A stretch of DNA of 64,000 nt from Vulcanimicrobium alpinum (GCF_027923555.1 NZ_AP025523.1:2918484-2982483); one strand, 5' to 3'. Positions 1-8,853 are shown, counted from the stretch's first letter. Notes: generated by a model not told the origin, from the letters alone. A program made the numbers and translations.

Positions 1-760
1 CGCTGCCGACCGCGGCGCCGAGCGGTTCGTCCATGTCGCTCACCAGCGCGCTCGCGCGGCGCCCGAAGCGCTCCGCGAGCTGCACCAGCATCCGCGCGAG
101 TCCGACGGCCTCGGCGGCCGTGCGCATGAACGCGCCGCGTCCCGCCTTCACGTCGAAGACGATTGCGCCGGCACCGCCGGCGATCTTCTTCGAGACGATC
201 GAGGCGGCGATGAGACCCGGCGACGGGACGGTGCCGGTGCGGTCGCGCAGCGCGTAGAGCTTGCGGTCGGCCGGGACGAGCCGGTCCGACTGCGCGGCGA
301 TCGCGCAGCCGATCGTCTCGACCTGCGCGACGAACGCCTCAGGGGAGAGATCGGTGCGCACGCCCGGGATCGCCTCGAGCTTATCGAGCGTCCCGCCGGT
401 GTGGCCGAGGGCGCGGCCCGAGAGCTTGGCGACCGGGACGCCGCAGGCGGCGACGAGCGGGACCGCGACGAGCGAGACGGTATCGCCGACGCCCCCGGAG
501 GAATGCTTGTCGACGACGATTCCGGCGGCATGCGGATACGCGAGCACGTCGCCGGAGCGTACCATCGCGCCGGTCAGGGCCGCGACCTCCGCGTCGCCCA
601 TCCCGCGGATCGCGCAAGCCATCGCGAGCGCCGCAATCGGGGCGTCGTCGATCGTGCCTGCGACGTAGCCCTCGACGATCCGCCTCCAGGTCGCGTCGTC
701 GAGGATCTCACCGTCGCGCTTCGCGGCGAGCGCACGCCGCAGCCACCCCTCGCAGTTCAC
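1..760 (-). CDS. deoA: pyrimidine-nucleoside (thymidine) phosphorylase, N-terminal part
   Basis: This is the N-terminal 253 codons of a nucleoside phosphorylase; the gene runs off the left edge of the window. It cleaves thymidine or uridine with phosphate to give free base and (deoxy)ribose-1-phosphate in pyrimidine salvage. The translation begins at a GTG, with the family-typical AAKRDGEILDD helix near residue 12. It carries the phosphate-binding loop KHSSGGVGD near residue 89, then LSGRALGHTGGTLDK and SDRLVPADRKLYALRD, all diagnostic of the family. The frame was read by translating the reverse strand directly. No clear Shine-Dalgarno precedes the GTG. A divergent membrane glycosyltransferase starts 15 bases away, so the start cannot lie much further upstream. 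Confidence 0.92.
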   Translation of the reverse strand, partial: MNCEGWLRRALAAKRDGEILDDATWRRIVEGYVAGTIDDAPIAALAMACAIRGMGDAEVAALTGAMVRSGDVLAYPHAAGIVVDKHSSGGVGDTVSLVAVPLVAACGVPVAKLSGRALGHTGGTLDKLEAIPGVRTDLSPEAFVAQVETIGCAIAAQSDRLVPADRKLYALRDRTGTVPSPGLIAASIVSKKIAGGAGAIVFDVKAGRGAFMRTAAEAVGLARMLVQLAERFGRRASALVSDMDEPLGAAVGS

Positions 761-774
761 GAGCGATCGGATTC

Positions 775-2361
775 GTGCGGCGCCGCCGCGAAGCCCCCGG
801 CGTGCGCATCCGCCTTGCCGTCGCGGTGCCGGTGCTGATCGTCGCGCTCGCGCTTCCGCCGCTCTCCGCCGACGTCTGGGCGTACGCGGCCTACGGGGCC
901 CTCCTCGGCCGCGGCGTCGATCCGTGGGCGCACGCGTTCGGCCCGGCGGCGATCGCCGGCTTCCGCGATCCGGTCCTCGACGCCGCCCTGGGCGCATGGA
1001 ACGGCTCGCTGCCGCGCGACGTGTACGGCCCGCTCTTCACGCTTCCGGCGGCGGCGTTGGTCGCCACGCTGCGTCCCTGGGGGCCTGCGGCAGTAGTGCT
1101 CGCGTTTCGGATCGTCGCCGCGGCGGGGCTGATCGGGTGCATCGCGCTTGCGGCGCCGCGGCGTCCGGCGCTCTCGGCCGCGCTCTCCCTGCACCCGGTC
1201 GTGCTCTGGAGCGCGGCCGAGGGTCACAACGACCCGTTCTGGCTCGCACTGGTCCTCGCCGCGGACTGCGCGCGAACCCGACGCGGCGCGCTCGCCGCGC
1301 TGATCGCCGGGACCGCGGTGAAGGCCGTCGCGGCGATCCCGCTGGTTCTGCGCATCGCACGAGACCGCGATCGACGCGCAACGTGGACGGCGCTCGCCCT
1401 GGCGGCAGTCGCCTACGCACCGCTGGGCTGGTCGGTGATCGCCCACGGGCTCGACCGAAGCATCGGGGCGCCGCGCCTCTCGCTGGTACACGGCCCGGCG
1501 CTCGCCGCGTGGTCGGGGTCGCCGATCCCGTTCATCACGGCGGCCGCGATGGCCGCGTTGGGCGGCGTCGGGGTCGTCCGGGCCTGGCGGAGCGGCGACC
1601 GGCTCGCCGGACTCGCGCTGGCAGGCTGGATCGCGCTCCCCAGCCCCGAACCCTGGTATGCGATCTGGCTGCTTCCCGTCGTCACGGCGGTCCGCCGGTC
1701 GCCCGCCGCGCTCGGGCTCGCCGTCGCGACGGTGACCGGTCTCGCAGGGTACGCTCAGGACGCCGTTGTCGGAACCGCGCTACGGGACCCGACGTTCCTC
1801 GGAGGAACGATGCTCGCGCACTACGCCCTGCCGCTGCTCCTGGCGGCGATCAGCCCCGCTCCCTCGCCTCAGCCGCTCCCGGCGCAGCCAGCGCCGCCCA
1901 CGCCGCCGCCGCTCGCGAGTCCGGCTCCGCAGCCGCTCCCCGTCGCGACGACGACGCCGACCCCGGCGCCCGCCGCATCGCTCTCGCCCGCGCCGTCCGC
2001 GACGCCGGTACCGACCGCTGCGCCGACGCCGCCGCTCTTCGGCTACGTGGTGACCCCGCCGCCCGCCGCCGGCACGCCGCGGATCACGGAGGTCGCGCTG
2101 AACGATCGGACCCTGCACCGCGGCGGGATGCTCCTGGTGCGAATCGTCACCAGCCTCGACGTCACCTCGCTGTCCGCGCGCACTATGGGCCGCGAGATCG
2201 GGATCCCGCTCCAGGCGCCGGGGGTCTTCGCCGGCCAGCAGCAGCTCCCCGACGCGATCCCGTCCTTCTTGCTCGGGCGGACCTACCAGATCGAGTTCAT
2301 CGCCAACACGGCCGACGGCCACAGCACGAGCTTCTCGCTCCCGCTTCGCCTCGAACGGTGA
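775..2361 (+). CDS. GT-C (GT87-like) membrane glycosyltransferase with proline-rich tail domain
   Basis: 528-residue polytopic membrane protein. The first ~350 residues hold about ten hydrophobic segments and resemble polyprenol-phosphate-dependent GT-C mannosyltransferases. Supporting motifs are the acidic first loop SADVWAYAAYG, the segment VYGPLFTLPA and the GHNDPFWLALV segment. Residues ~355-420 are a low-complexity Pro/Ala/Thr stretch. The last ~110 residues look like a soluble beta-sandwich, with TPRITEVALNDRTLHRGG near its start. Such enzymes transfer a sugar from a lipid-linked donor on the outer face of the membrane; the substrate here is unknown. The start is GTG; a second in-frame GTG nine codons later is also possible. 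The family call rests on motif resemblance. Confidence 0.7.
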   Translation: MRRRREAPGVRIRLAVAVPVLIVALALPPLSADVWAYAAYGALLGRGVDPWAHAFGPAAIAGFRDPVLDAALGAWNGSLPRDVYGPLFTLPAAALVATLRPWGPAAVVLAFRIVAAAGLIGCIALAAPRRPALSAALSLHPVVLWSAAEGHNDPFWLALVLAADCARTRRGALAALIAGTAVKAVAAIPLVLRIARDRDRRATWTALALAAVAYAPLGWSVIAHGLDRSIGAPRLSLVHGPALAAWSGSPIPFITAAAMAALGGVGVVRAWRSGDRLAGLALAGWIALPSPEPWYAIWLLPVVTAVRRSPAALGLAVATVTGLAGYAQDAVVGTALRDPTFLGGTMLAHYALPLLLAAISPAPSPQPLPAQPAPPTPPPLASPAPQPLPVATTTPTPAPAASLSPAPSATPVPTAAPTPPLFGYVVTPPPAAGTPRITEVALNDRTLHRGGMLLVRIVTSLDVTSLSARTMGREIGIPLQAPGVFAGQQQLPDAIPSFLLGRTYQIEFIANTADGHSTSFSLPLRLER

Positions 2362-2367
2362 CACGCA

Positions 2368-2398
2368 AAAGCCCCGCGCCGCGAGGCTGCGGGGCTTT
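2368..2398. terminator. bidirectional intrinsic terminator
   Basis: A perfect 10-bp inverted repeat, AAAGCCCCGC at 2368-2377 and GCGGGGCTTT at 2389-2398, has an 11-base loop. The flanking A and T runs make it a terminator on both strands. It lies between the convergent glycosyltransferase and hsp20 genes. Confidence 0.9.
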
Positions 2399-2431
2399 CG
2401 TCATTCACGAGGCAACCGAGGTCGCTCGACG

Positions 2432-2815
2432 TTAGTTGACGACTTGGACGGCGATCTTGCGGGGCTGCGCCTTCGGGTGCAGGTGCAGGCCCAGGGTCAG
2501 CAGACCGTGCTCGACCTTCGCCTCGATCGACTCGGCGTCGACCTCTTCGGGCAGCAGGATCGAGCGCTGGAACGAACGCCGCTCGCTCTTGCCGGTGACG
2601 GTCAGGACGCGATCCTCGACGCTCACGTCGATCTGGTCGGGCTTGTAGCCGGGGACGGGGAGCTCGACGGTCCAGCCGCTTTCGGACTTCTGGACGTCGA
2701 TCCCGAGCCCGTACTGGGCCGAGCCGCCGAAGAAGCCGCGAACTGGGTCGAAGCCGGCGAGAAAATCGGTGACGAAGGAACGGTTGCCGCCGTTGCGGGT
2801 CATCAGATCAGCCAT
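2432..2815 (-). CDS. hsp20: small heat-shock protein (Hsp20/alpha-crystallin)
   Basis: ATP-independent holdase that binds unfolding proteins during stress. The alpha-crystallin domain covers most of the protein: LGIDVQKSESGWTVELPVPG, then DQIDVSVEDRVLTVTGKSER, ending in the beta strand GLLTLGLHLHP. The ATG at 2815 was chosen (127 residues) because GGAGG lies upstream at 2829-2833, although its 13-base spacing is long. The ATG at 2875 would add 20 residues but has no ribosome-binding site. It would also sit only about nine bases after the transcription start predicted from the promoter at 2891-2919. The longer form cannot be excluded. Expression is probably heat-inducible (see promoter entry). 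Confidence 0.88.
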   Translation of the reverse strand: MADLMTRNGGNRSFVTDFLAGFDPVRGFFGGSAQYGLGIDVQKSESGWTVELPVPGYKPDQIDVSVEDRVLTVTGKSERRSFQRSILLPEEVDAESIEAKVEHGLLTLGLHLHPKAQPRKIAVQVVN

Positions 2816-2890
2816 GGTGTGCGAAAAACCTCCAAATGTGCGCCGCCTCTGTCCGCTCACGGGGAGGTCGGCCATATTTCTGACACACCA

Positions 2891-2930
2891 ATTCTAACGT
2901 AGTTTAGCACTCATGTCAATACACTGCCAA
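2891..2930 (-). promoter_or_regulatory. hsp20 sigma-70 promoter with CIRCE-like operator
   Basis: Reading the minus strand, TTGACA (2919-2914), a 17-base spacer and TAGAAT (2896-2891) form a near-consensus vegetative promoter, unusually good for this GC-rich window. Within the spacer, GAGTGCTAA (2912-2904) is identical to one half of the CIRCE operator recognised by HrcA. At the canonical 9-base spacing, the other half (2930-2922) matches 6 of 9 positions. This suggests HrcA repression of hsp20. The promoter is seen directly; the operator assignment is inference. Confidence 0.75.
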
Positions 2931-2963
2931 TAGTGCCAGATCGGCGGCCACGATCGGGGTGGC

Positions 2964-2986
2964 CCTACGACAAGCTCAGGGTGACG
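2964..2986 (+). repeat. REP-like element
   Basis: One arm of a dispersed repeat, core ACAAGCTCAGGGTGAC, between hsp20 and mfd. Related copies occur at 40675-40769, 42464-42485, 45474-45505 and 47433-47454. Confidence 0.7.
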
Positions 2987-3015
2987 GGGTGTGGGGGTGA
3001 CGGGGGTGGCGGGAC

Positions 3016-6000
3016 GTGATAGAGTTGGACGTTCCCGTGGCTGCCATCGCACCCAATCTCGTCCGCGCGCTCCCGGCGTCCTCGCGGTCGCTCGCCGAGC
3101 TGATCGAGCGCCTGCGCACGCCCTTGAGCGAGCGCGGTCTCGCATTCGCGCTGCACGAGACGACCGGCGCCGCCCGCCCGTTTCTCCTCGCCGGCCTCCA
3201 CGAAGCGCTCGGCGGGAGCGTCTTCGTCGTCGTTCCGACCAGCGACGTCGCCGAACGGACCTTCACCGATCTCACTTACTACCTCGGCGAGAAAGCCGCG
3301 GTCGCGCTCCTGCGGCCGCGCGATGAGAACCTCGGCGCGCTCGAGTCGCCCTCGGAACGCAGCGCGCGCATGTCGCTGCTCGCCGATTTGTGCGCGCGCA
3401 AGCCGCAGGTGGTCGTCGCGCCGGTCGCCGCGCTGCGCCAGTACGTCATCCCGCGCGCCGTTTTCGAAGGCGCGTCGTTCACGCTGCGCGCCGACGAGAC
3501 GGCGGGCTGGGAGGCGACCCAGCAGCGGCTGTACCGGCTCGGCTACGCGCGCGTCGACGTCGTGAGCGCCGCCGGCCAATATGCGGTGCGCGGCGGGATC
3601 CTCGATGTCTTCCCGGCGACCGCCGACGCGCCGGTGCGAATCGAGTTCTTCGGCGACGACGTCGATGCGGTGCGCGCGTTCGAATTGCAGTCGCAGCGTT
3701 CGACCGGCGAACTCGACGACGTGACGATCACGCCGTGGCTCGAGGTGCTGCGCGACGACGCGCTGCGCGAGAACGTCGTCGCGCGCGCGACCGGCGAGTC
3801 CAACGTGATCTCGGCGCTGCGCGCGTTTCTCGGCGCGCACAACGACGTCCCCGAACCGTGGCTCAGTCTCGCGTACGACGAGCGCGCGACCGTGCTCGAC
3901 TACCTCGACAGCGACGCGCTCGTCGTCCTCGACGAGCCCGGGATGCTCGAAACCGTCGAACGCGGTCTCGACGAAGAGCGCGCGCGCGGCGCCGACGTGC
4001 TCCTCGCCGGCGTCGACTCCGGCGAACTCGACGTGCGTGACGACGAGATCGGCGAAGCGCTCCTCGCCGACGTCGTCGCGCCGCATCCGACCCTGCACGG
4101 CGACGGCGCGCGCCTGCACGAACGCCGCGTCCTCGTCGTCACCGGCGGGATCGAAGCCGGCGAGCTCGGGTGGCTGCCGAAGACGCTCGAAGGATTCGTC
4201 CTCGAGACGCGGCCGGCGGAACATTTCAACCGCCGCATCGAACGCTTCGCGCAGTCGGTACGCGAGTGGGTGGCGGCCGGTGAGACGGTGTGGCTCGTCG
4301 CGAGCGGCGCGTCGCGCTTGGCGGAGATCCTGCGCGGCGCGAACGTGAGCGTCGAACGCTCCGCGCCGTTCGTGCACCTGCGCTCGCACGTCGGCACCGA
4401 CGGGATCGCGATGTCGGCGTCGGGCGTCGCGCGGGCCGGGACGGTGTACGTCGATCAAGGTTCGATCGAGCACGGCTTCGCCATCCCCGGCCTGCACCTC
4501 CACGTGCTCGGCGACCGCGAGATCTACGGTCAGCCGGCGCGGCGCGTCAAACTGCGCGCCGTCAAGGAAGGCGTCCCGGTCACGCTCGCGGATCTCAAGG
4601 TCGGCGACTACGTCGTGCACGCGGTGCACGGGATCGGGCAGTATCTCGGACTGCGCACCGAGACGATCCTCGGCGCGACCAGCGACTACCTCGATCTCAA
4701 GTACGCGGGGACCGATCGCATGCTGGTGCCGGTGCATCAGATGCATCAGGTCACCAAGTACACCGCCGCCGAAGGCCACGCGCCGCGCCTCTCCAAGATG
4801 GGCGGCGGCGACTGGGCGCGCACGAAATCGCGCGTCTCGGAAAAACTCGCCGAGATCGCCGAAGGGCTGGTGCAACTCTACGCGGAGCGCGAGATCGCGC
4901 GCGGACACGCGTTCGCGCCCGACACGCCGTGGCAGGCCGAACTCGAAGAGGCCTTCCCCTACGAACCGACGCCCGATCAGGCGAAGGCGATCGCCGAGGC
5001 CAAGGCCGACATGGAGTCGCCGCGACCGATGGACCGGCTCGTCTGCGGCGACGTCGGCTACGGGAAGACCGAGGTCGCGGTGCGCGCGATCTTCAAGGCG
5101 ATCGCCGACAGAAAGCAAGTCGCGGTGCTCTGTCCGACGACCCTGCTCGCGGCCCAGCACGCGCGCACGATCGCGGCGCGCTTCGCGTCGTTCCCGGTCC
5201 GCATCGAAGAACTCTCGCGCTTCAAGACCAAGAAAGAAGCGCAGGCGATCCTCGACGACCTCGCGCAGGGCAAGGTCGACGTCGTGATCGGCACGCACCG
5301 CATCCTGCAGAAGGACGTCGTCTTCCGCGATCTCGGCTTGATCGTCGTCGATGAAGAGCAGCGTTTCGGCGTGATGCACAAAGAGCGACTCAAGCAGCTC
5401 AAAGCGACCGTCGACGTGCTGACGCTCTCGGCGACGCCGATCCCGCGCACCCTGCAGATGTCGCTGATGGGCGTGCGCGATCTCTCGCTGATCCAGACCG
5501 CGCCGAAGAATCGCATGTCGATCAAGACCGTCGTGGTGCCGGCCTCCGACGCCGTCGTCCAGCGCGCGATCGCGAACGAGCTCGACCGCGGCGGTCAGGT
5601 GTACTACGTCCACAACCGGATCGAGTCGATCTACGGAATCGCGCGCGCGCTCGAACAGCTCGTGCCGAAAGCGCGCGTCGCCGTCGGTCACGGTCAGATG
5701 CGCGAGCACGAGCTCGAGCCGGTGATGGAAGCGTTCATCAACGGCGAGATCGACGTCTTCGTCTCGACGACGATCATCGAGAACGGGATCGACATCCCCA
5801 ACGTGAACACGATCGTCGTCAACGACGCCGACAAGTTCGGCCTGGCGCAGCTGTACCAATTGCGCGGCCGCGTCGGGCGTTCCAACCATCAGGCGTACGC
5901 ATTTCTGCTCTATCAAGCGCACAAGGCGCTCACCGAAGAGGCGAAGGCCCGGCTGGAAGCGATCCGCGAGTTCACCCATCTGGGCAGCGGGCTGCAGATC

Positions 6001-6582
6001 GCGATGCGCGATCTCGAGATCCGCGGCTCGGGGAACCTGCTGGGCGCGGCGCAGTCGGGGTTCATCGGCGCGGTCGGCTTCGAGACGTACGCGCAGCTTC
6101 TGGCCGACGCGATCGCCGAGCGCAAGGGAGTCGAGCACGCCCGTGAGGATGCGCGCGAAGCGGTGATCGACGTCAAGCTCGACGCCTACGTCCCCGACGA
6201 CTACGTCCCGCAGATTTCGCAGAAGATCGCGATCTACCAGCAGTTGGCCGCAGCCGGCACGCTCGCCGCGGTCGAGGCGGCGGCCGAGTCGGTGCGCGAC
6301 CGCTTCGGCGCACCGCCGCCGGAGTTCGAGGCGCTCGTGGAGATCACGCGCCTGCGCGTGATGGCGCTGCGGGCCGGCGTCACCCGCGTCGTCATCAACG
6401 AACAACGGCTGACGCTGGGCGTCGGGACCGGCTTCCGACTCGATCCGGCGTCGATCCCGAAGCTTCAGTCGCTCACGAAGAACAAGTTCCGCTTCGGCGA
6501 AGGGAAGATCACGATCGACCTGCCGGCCCGCTCGCCGGCGGATCAGCTCCCGACCCTGCGCGCTCTGCTCGGATCGCTCTGA
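3016..6582 (+). CDS. mfd: transcription-repair coupling factor
   Basis: Mfd removes RNA polymerase stalled at DNA lesions and recruits UvrA. The 1188-residue length is normal. The N-terminal UvrB-homology region is followed by the CarD-like RNA polymerase interaction domain near residue 525 (LKVGDYVVHAVHGIGQYLGL). The superfamily 2 translocase follows with Walker A GDVGYGKTEV, DEEQRFGV as the DEAD-type box, and LSATPIPRTL. The QLRGRVGRS motif VI and the RGSGNLLGAAQSGF translocation region come next, then the C-terminal domain. The start is GTG; a TTG three codons later is an alternative. In many Firmicutes mfd precedes prsA, yabN and rqcP, and those genes lie further along the same strand here. 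Confidence 0.97.
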   Translation: MIELDVPVAAIAPNLVRALPASSRSLAELIERLRTPLSERGLAFALHETTGAARPFLLAGLHEALGGSVFVVVPTSDVAERTFTDLTYYLGEKAAVALLRPRDENLGALESPSERSARMSLLADLCARKPQVVVAPVAALRQYVIPRAVFEGASFTLRADETAGWEATQQRLYRLGYARVDVVSAAGQYAVRGGILDVFPATADAPVRIEFFGDDVDAVRAFELQSQRSTGELDDVTITPWLEVLRDDALRENVVARATGESNVISALRAFLGAHNDVPEPWLSLAYDERATVLDYLDSDALVVLDEPGMLETVERGLDEERARGADVLLAGVDSGELDVRDDEIGEALLADVVAPHPTLHGDGARLHERRVLVVTGGIEAGELGWLPKTLEGFVLETRPAEHFNRRIERFAQSVREWVAAGETVWLVASGASRLAEILRGANVSVERSAPFVHLRSHVGTDGIAMSASGVARAGTVYVDQGSIEHGFAIPGLHLHVLGDREIYGQPARRVKLRAVKEGVPVTLADLKVGDYVVHAVHGIGQYLGLRTETILGATSDYLDLKYAGTDRMLVPVHQMHQVTKYTAAEGHAPRLSKMGGGDWARTKSRVSEKLAEIAEGLVQLYAEREIARGHAFAPDTPWQAELEEAFPYEPTPDQAKAIAEAKADMESPRPMDRLVCGDVGYGKTEVAVRAIFKAIADRKQVAVLCPTTLLAAQHARTIAARFASFPVRIEELSRFKTKKEAQAILDDLAQGKVDVVIGTHRILQKDVVFRDLGLIVVDEEQRFGVMHKERLKQLKATVDVLTLSATPIPRTLQMSLMGVRDLSLIQTAPKNRMSIKTVVVPASDAVVQRAIANELDRGGQVYYVHNRIESIYGIARALEQLVPKARVAVGHGQMREHELEPVMEAFINGEIDVFVSTTIIENGIDIPNVNTIVVNDADKFGLAQLYQLRGRVGRSNHQAYAFLLYQAHKALTEEAKARLEAIREFTHLGSGLQIAMRDLEIRGSGNLLGAAQSGFIGAVGFETYAQLLADAIAERKGVEHAREDAREAVIDVKLDAYVPDDYVPQISQKIAIYQQLAAAGTLAAVEAAAESVRDRFGAPPPEFEALVEITRLRVMALRAGVTRVVINEQRLTLGVGTGFRLDPASIPKLQSLTKNKFRFGEGKITIDLPARSPADQLPTLRALLGSL

Positions 6583-6604
6583 TTGCCGGAGGTTCAGTGC
6601 ATCG

Positions 6605-7177
6605 ATGGACGTTCACGACCTCGCCCTCGCGTATTCGCTGAGTTCGATCGCCGGGCTGCGCGCCGGTCTCACGATCGCCGCGCTCTCGCTCGCCGTGCAC
6701 CTGCACTGGCTCGCGGCGCCGCCTGGAATGCAGTGGATCGGCTCCGACGCGACGCTCGGAATCGCCGCGGTTCTCGTCGTCGCCGACTTCGTCGCCGATA
6801 AGGTCCCCGGCGTCGATCACGTCCTGCACCTGGTGCATGCCGTCCTCGCACCGGTCGCCGGCGGCACGGCGGCGCTGGTGAGCGATCCTGCACTGAGCGA
6901 CGGAAACGGGACGGCGATCGCACTCGCCGTCGCCGCCGGGGCGAACGCGCTCGGCGTTCACGGACTGCGTTCGTCGGCGCGTGCGGCGAGCACGGTGACG
7001 ACCTTCGGCGCATTGAACCCCGTCGTCAGCATCGTCGAGGACGTTGCTGCACTGGTCGCCTTGGTGCTGGCGTTTTTCGTCCCGATCCTGGTCGCGATCG
7101 CGGCGCTGCTCTGCACGCTGGCTGCGATCCTCGTCGTTTGCCGCATCCTCGCCCGTCGCTTGACGCGCGCCGCGTGA
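6605..7177 (+). CDS. DUF4126 family membrane protein
   Basis: 190-residue integral membrane protein of unknown function. The sequence SLSSIAGLRAGLTIAALSLA at the start, then VVADFVADKVPGVDHVLHLVHAVLAPVAGG around residues 60-90, match what is known of DUF4126 proteins. Four or five hydrophobic helices follow to the C-terminus. A GGAGG lies 12 bases before the ATG. It sits 22 bases after mfd on the same strand and may be read with it. No specific role can be assigned. Confidence 0.8.
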   Translation: MDVHDLALAYSLSSIAGLRAGLTIAALSLAVHLHWLAAPPGMQWIGSDATLGIAAVLVVADFVADKVPGVDHVLHLVHAVLAPVAGGTAALVSDPALSDGNGTAIALAVAAGANALGVHGLRSSARAASTVTTFGALNPVVSIVEDVAALVALVLAFFVPILVAIAALLCTLAAILVVCRILARRLTRAA

Positions 7178-7195
7178 CGCTCTACCGTTTTCCGT

Positions 7196-7411
7196 ATGGT
7201 GGACGGCGCGGGACGGTCCAGACTCGGGGACGATCTGCACTGCTGCGGCCACTCGTGGCGGCTGCATACGCCGACCTGCCACTATTGGTATCCCGGGACG
7301 CGCCAAGCGGCGCCGCAAGAGTGCGGCTGCGACGGCACGGTGCGTCCGGCCCATGACGAGACCCTCGACGATCCGACGCGCGTGCGTCCGGCGTCGAGTC
7401 CCGCGCGCTAG
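7196..7411 (+). CDS. small Cys/His-rich hypothetical protein
   Basis: 71-residue frame with strongly GC-biased third positions and no good competitor in the gap between the DUF4126 gene and the HD-GYP gene. The central part carries HCCGHSWRLHTPTCHYWYPG followed by CGCDG: five Cys and four His in about 33 residues, suggesting a small metal-binding knuckle. There is no signal peptide. No Shine-Dalgarno is visible before the ATG, so the start is uncertain. I do not recognise a family. Confidence 0.45.
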   Translation: MVDGAGRSRLGDDLHCCGHSWRLHTPTCHYWYPGTRQAAPQECGCDGTVRPAHDETLDDPTRVRPASSPAR

Positions 7412-7415
7412 CTAG

Positions 7416-8465
7416 CTAGACGGCGTCGCTGCGGCGGACGATGCCGGCGTCCGGCGAGACTTGCAGCGGCAGCGCGAGGTTCGCGTCGACCGAGCGATTC
7501 CGTTCTTCGACGGCCAGCGCGACCATGACGTCGACGACCGAGGCGTCCCACTGCGTTCCGCGGCCCTCTTGGAGGGCGGCGATCGCCTGACCGTAGGTGA
7601 GCGCGGCGCGATACGGCCGATTCGTGATCATCGCGTGGAACGAATCGGCGACGGAGACGACGCGCGACTCGAGCGAGATTTCATCGCCCTTGAGGCCGTA
7701 CGGGTAGCCGCGTCCGTCGATGCGCTCGTGGTGCGCCGCGACGATCGGCGCGTACTGCGCCAGCGTAGGGAGCTCGTTAAGAATCTCGGCGCCCGCCTCG
7801 GCGTGGCGCTTCATGATCTCCCACTCGTCGTTCGCGAGCGACCCCGGCTTGAAGAGGATCGCATCGGGGACGCGGATCTTGCCGATGTCGTGCAGGACGC
7901 CGGCGCGCACGATGCGCTCCGTGGTCGTCGCCGACAGGCCGACGCGTACCGCGATCCGTCGACCCCACTCCCCGGTAGCCTGCGCATGCGTGCACGTCGC
8001 ATCATCGCGCGCTCGCAACATCGCCAGCAGACTCTGGATCGCCGCGCGTCCGGGTATTTCGCCCTCCGCCGCGGGGGTCGCATCGTCAAGTGGAACGGAC
8101 CGCGTCCGGACTTTGACAATTTCGAGAAAAACAACGATCGAAGCGAAATCGCCTTCGAGTCCGTGGGCCAGACGTTCCGCGACTTCACACACGGCATCAA
8201 CCATGGCGAACACAATCGCGGTGGAGTGCGCGTGGCGTACCATGCGCGACCAGTGGATGAATGGGTCGGCCGAACCTTCGGCGAGACTTTCGGCAAGCGT
8301 GTGGACGAGCGTTCGCACGATGAGCGGCGACACGTTCATCTCCAGCTTGGTGCGCAGGAGGCCGACGACATCGTTCGCCGTCTCAACTCGACGTTCGTCG
8401 AGGAGCTCGGAGAGCTGGACCCGCAGCGAGTGCGTGCACTCCTGCGTCAATTCGTCGTCGTACAT
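7416..8465 (-). CDS. HD-GYP domain protein (probable cyclic-di-GMP phosphodiesterase)
   Basis: 349-residue cytoplasmic protein. The C-terminal half is an HD-GYP domain: HAQATGEWGRRIA, then VLHDIGKIRVPDAIL (the HD pair and the conserved GK.. strand), KRHAEAGAEIL, and HHERIDGRGYPYGLKGDEI with an intact GYP signature. VVSVADSFHAMITNRPYR follows. The N-terminal ~140 residues are helical and lack a receiver domain, so the input is probably another kind of sensor. HD-GYP proteins hydrolyse c-di-GMP. It is the second gene of a minus-strand pair, 16 bases after the 121-residue protein, and probably shares its promoter. Confidence 0.9.
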   Translation of the reverse strand: MYDDELTQECTHSLRVQLSELLDERRVETANDVVGLLRTKLEMNVSPLIVRTLVHTLAESLAEGSADPFIHWSRMVRHAHSTAIVFAMVDAVCEVAERLAHGLEGDFASIVVFLEIVKVRTRSVPLDDATPAAEGEIPGRAAIQSLLAMLRARDDATCTHAQATGEWGRRIAVRVGLSATTTERIVRAGVLHDIGKIRVPDAILFKPGSLANDEWEIMKRHAEAGAEILNELPTLAQYAPIVAAHHERIDGRGYPYGLKGDEISLESRVVSVADSFHAMITNRPYRAALTYGQAIAALQEGRGTQWDASVVDVMVALAVEERNRSVDANLALPLQVSPDAGIVRRSDAV

Positions 8466-8481
8466 GCGCGTGAAACCGGGT

Positions 8482-8847
8482 TCAGCCCGCGTAGACCGTG
8501 CGGAACGTGTCGCGAGTCCGGCGTGCCGGGTTCAACGCTTCACGTTCGATCTGTGCAACGCGCCGAATCAGGTCATGCAGTTTTTGAAACGGGAGTTCAT
8601 CGTGTTCGTCGACGACGGCCTGTCCGGCAGCGGCGAGCGCATCGTCGATGTCGCCATCGGTCGAAGCGGCCATTGCAACGTAGTCGCGCAGTTCGCGCGT
8701 GTCAGAGCTGGCGAGGGCGTCGCGCATCATGCGAGCGAGCGTGCCGACGAGTCCGAGATTATCCGTGGTGGGGGCCATCGACGTGCAGCTCTCGATGAAG
8801 AGGCGCGTGCGGTCGCTGGAGCGCGCTTCCGGTGCGAGTTGATACAT
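8482..8847 (-). CDS. hypothetical protein upstream of HD-GYP gene
   Basis: 121-residue soluble, helical, acidic protein without recognised motifs. It has no signal peptide or membrane segment. It begins with ATG six bases after a short 21-codon frame and ends 16 bases before the HD-GYP gene, so the three appear to be one transcript. Its position suggests a partner or regulator of the HD-GYP protein, but nothing in the sequence shows what it does. Confidence 0.6.
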   Translation of the reverse strand: MYQLAPEARSSDRTRLFIESCTSMAPTTDNLGLVGTLARMMRDALASSDTRELRDYVAMAASTDGDIDDALAAAGQAVVDEHDELPFQKLHDLIRRVAQIEREALNPARRTRDTFRTVYAG

Positions 8848-8853
8848 GAACGT

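Noticed and set aside
2816-2875. Twenty-residue N-terminal extension of Hsp20 from ATG 2875
   Set aside because: No ribosome-binding site and almost no 5-prime leader given the strong promoter; the ATG at 2815 has GGAGG upstream. Not fully excluded.
2965-6405. 1146-codon open frame on the minus strand opposite mfd
   Set aside because: Antisense shadow of mfd caused by GC-rich codon bias; its translation is Arg/Asp/Val-rich without any family motif, while the plus strand carries all Mfd motifs.
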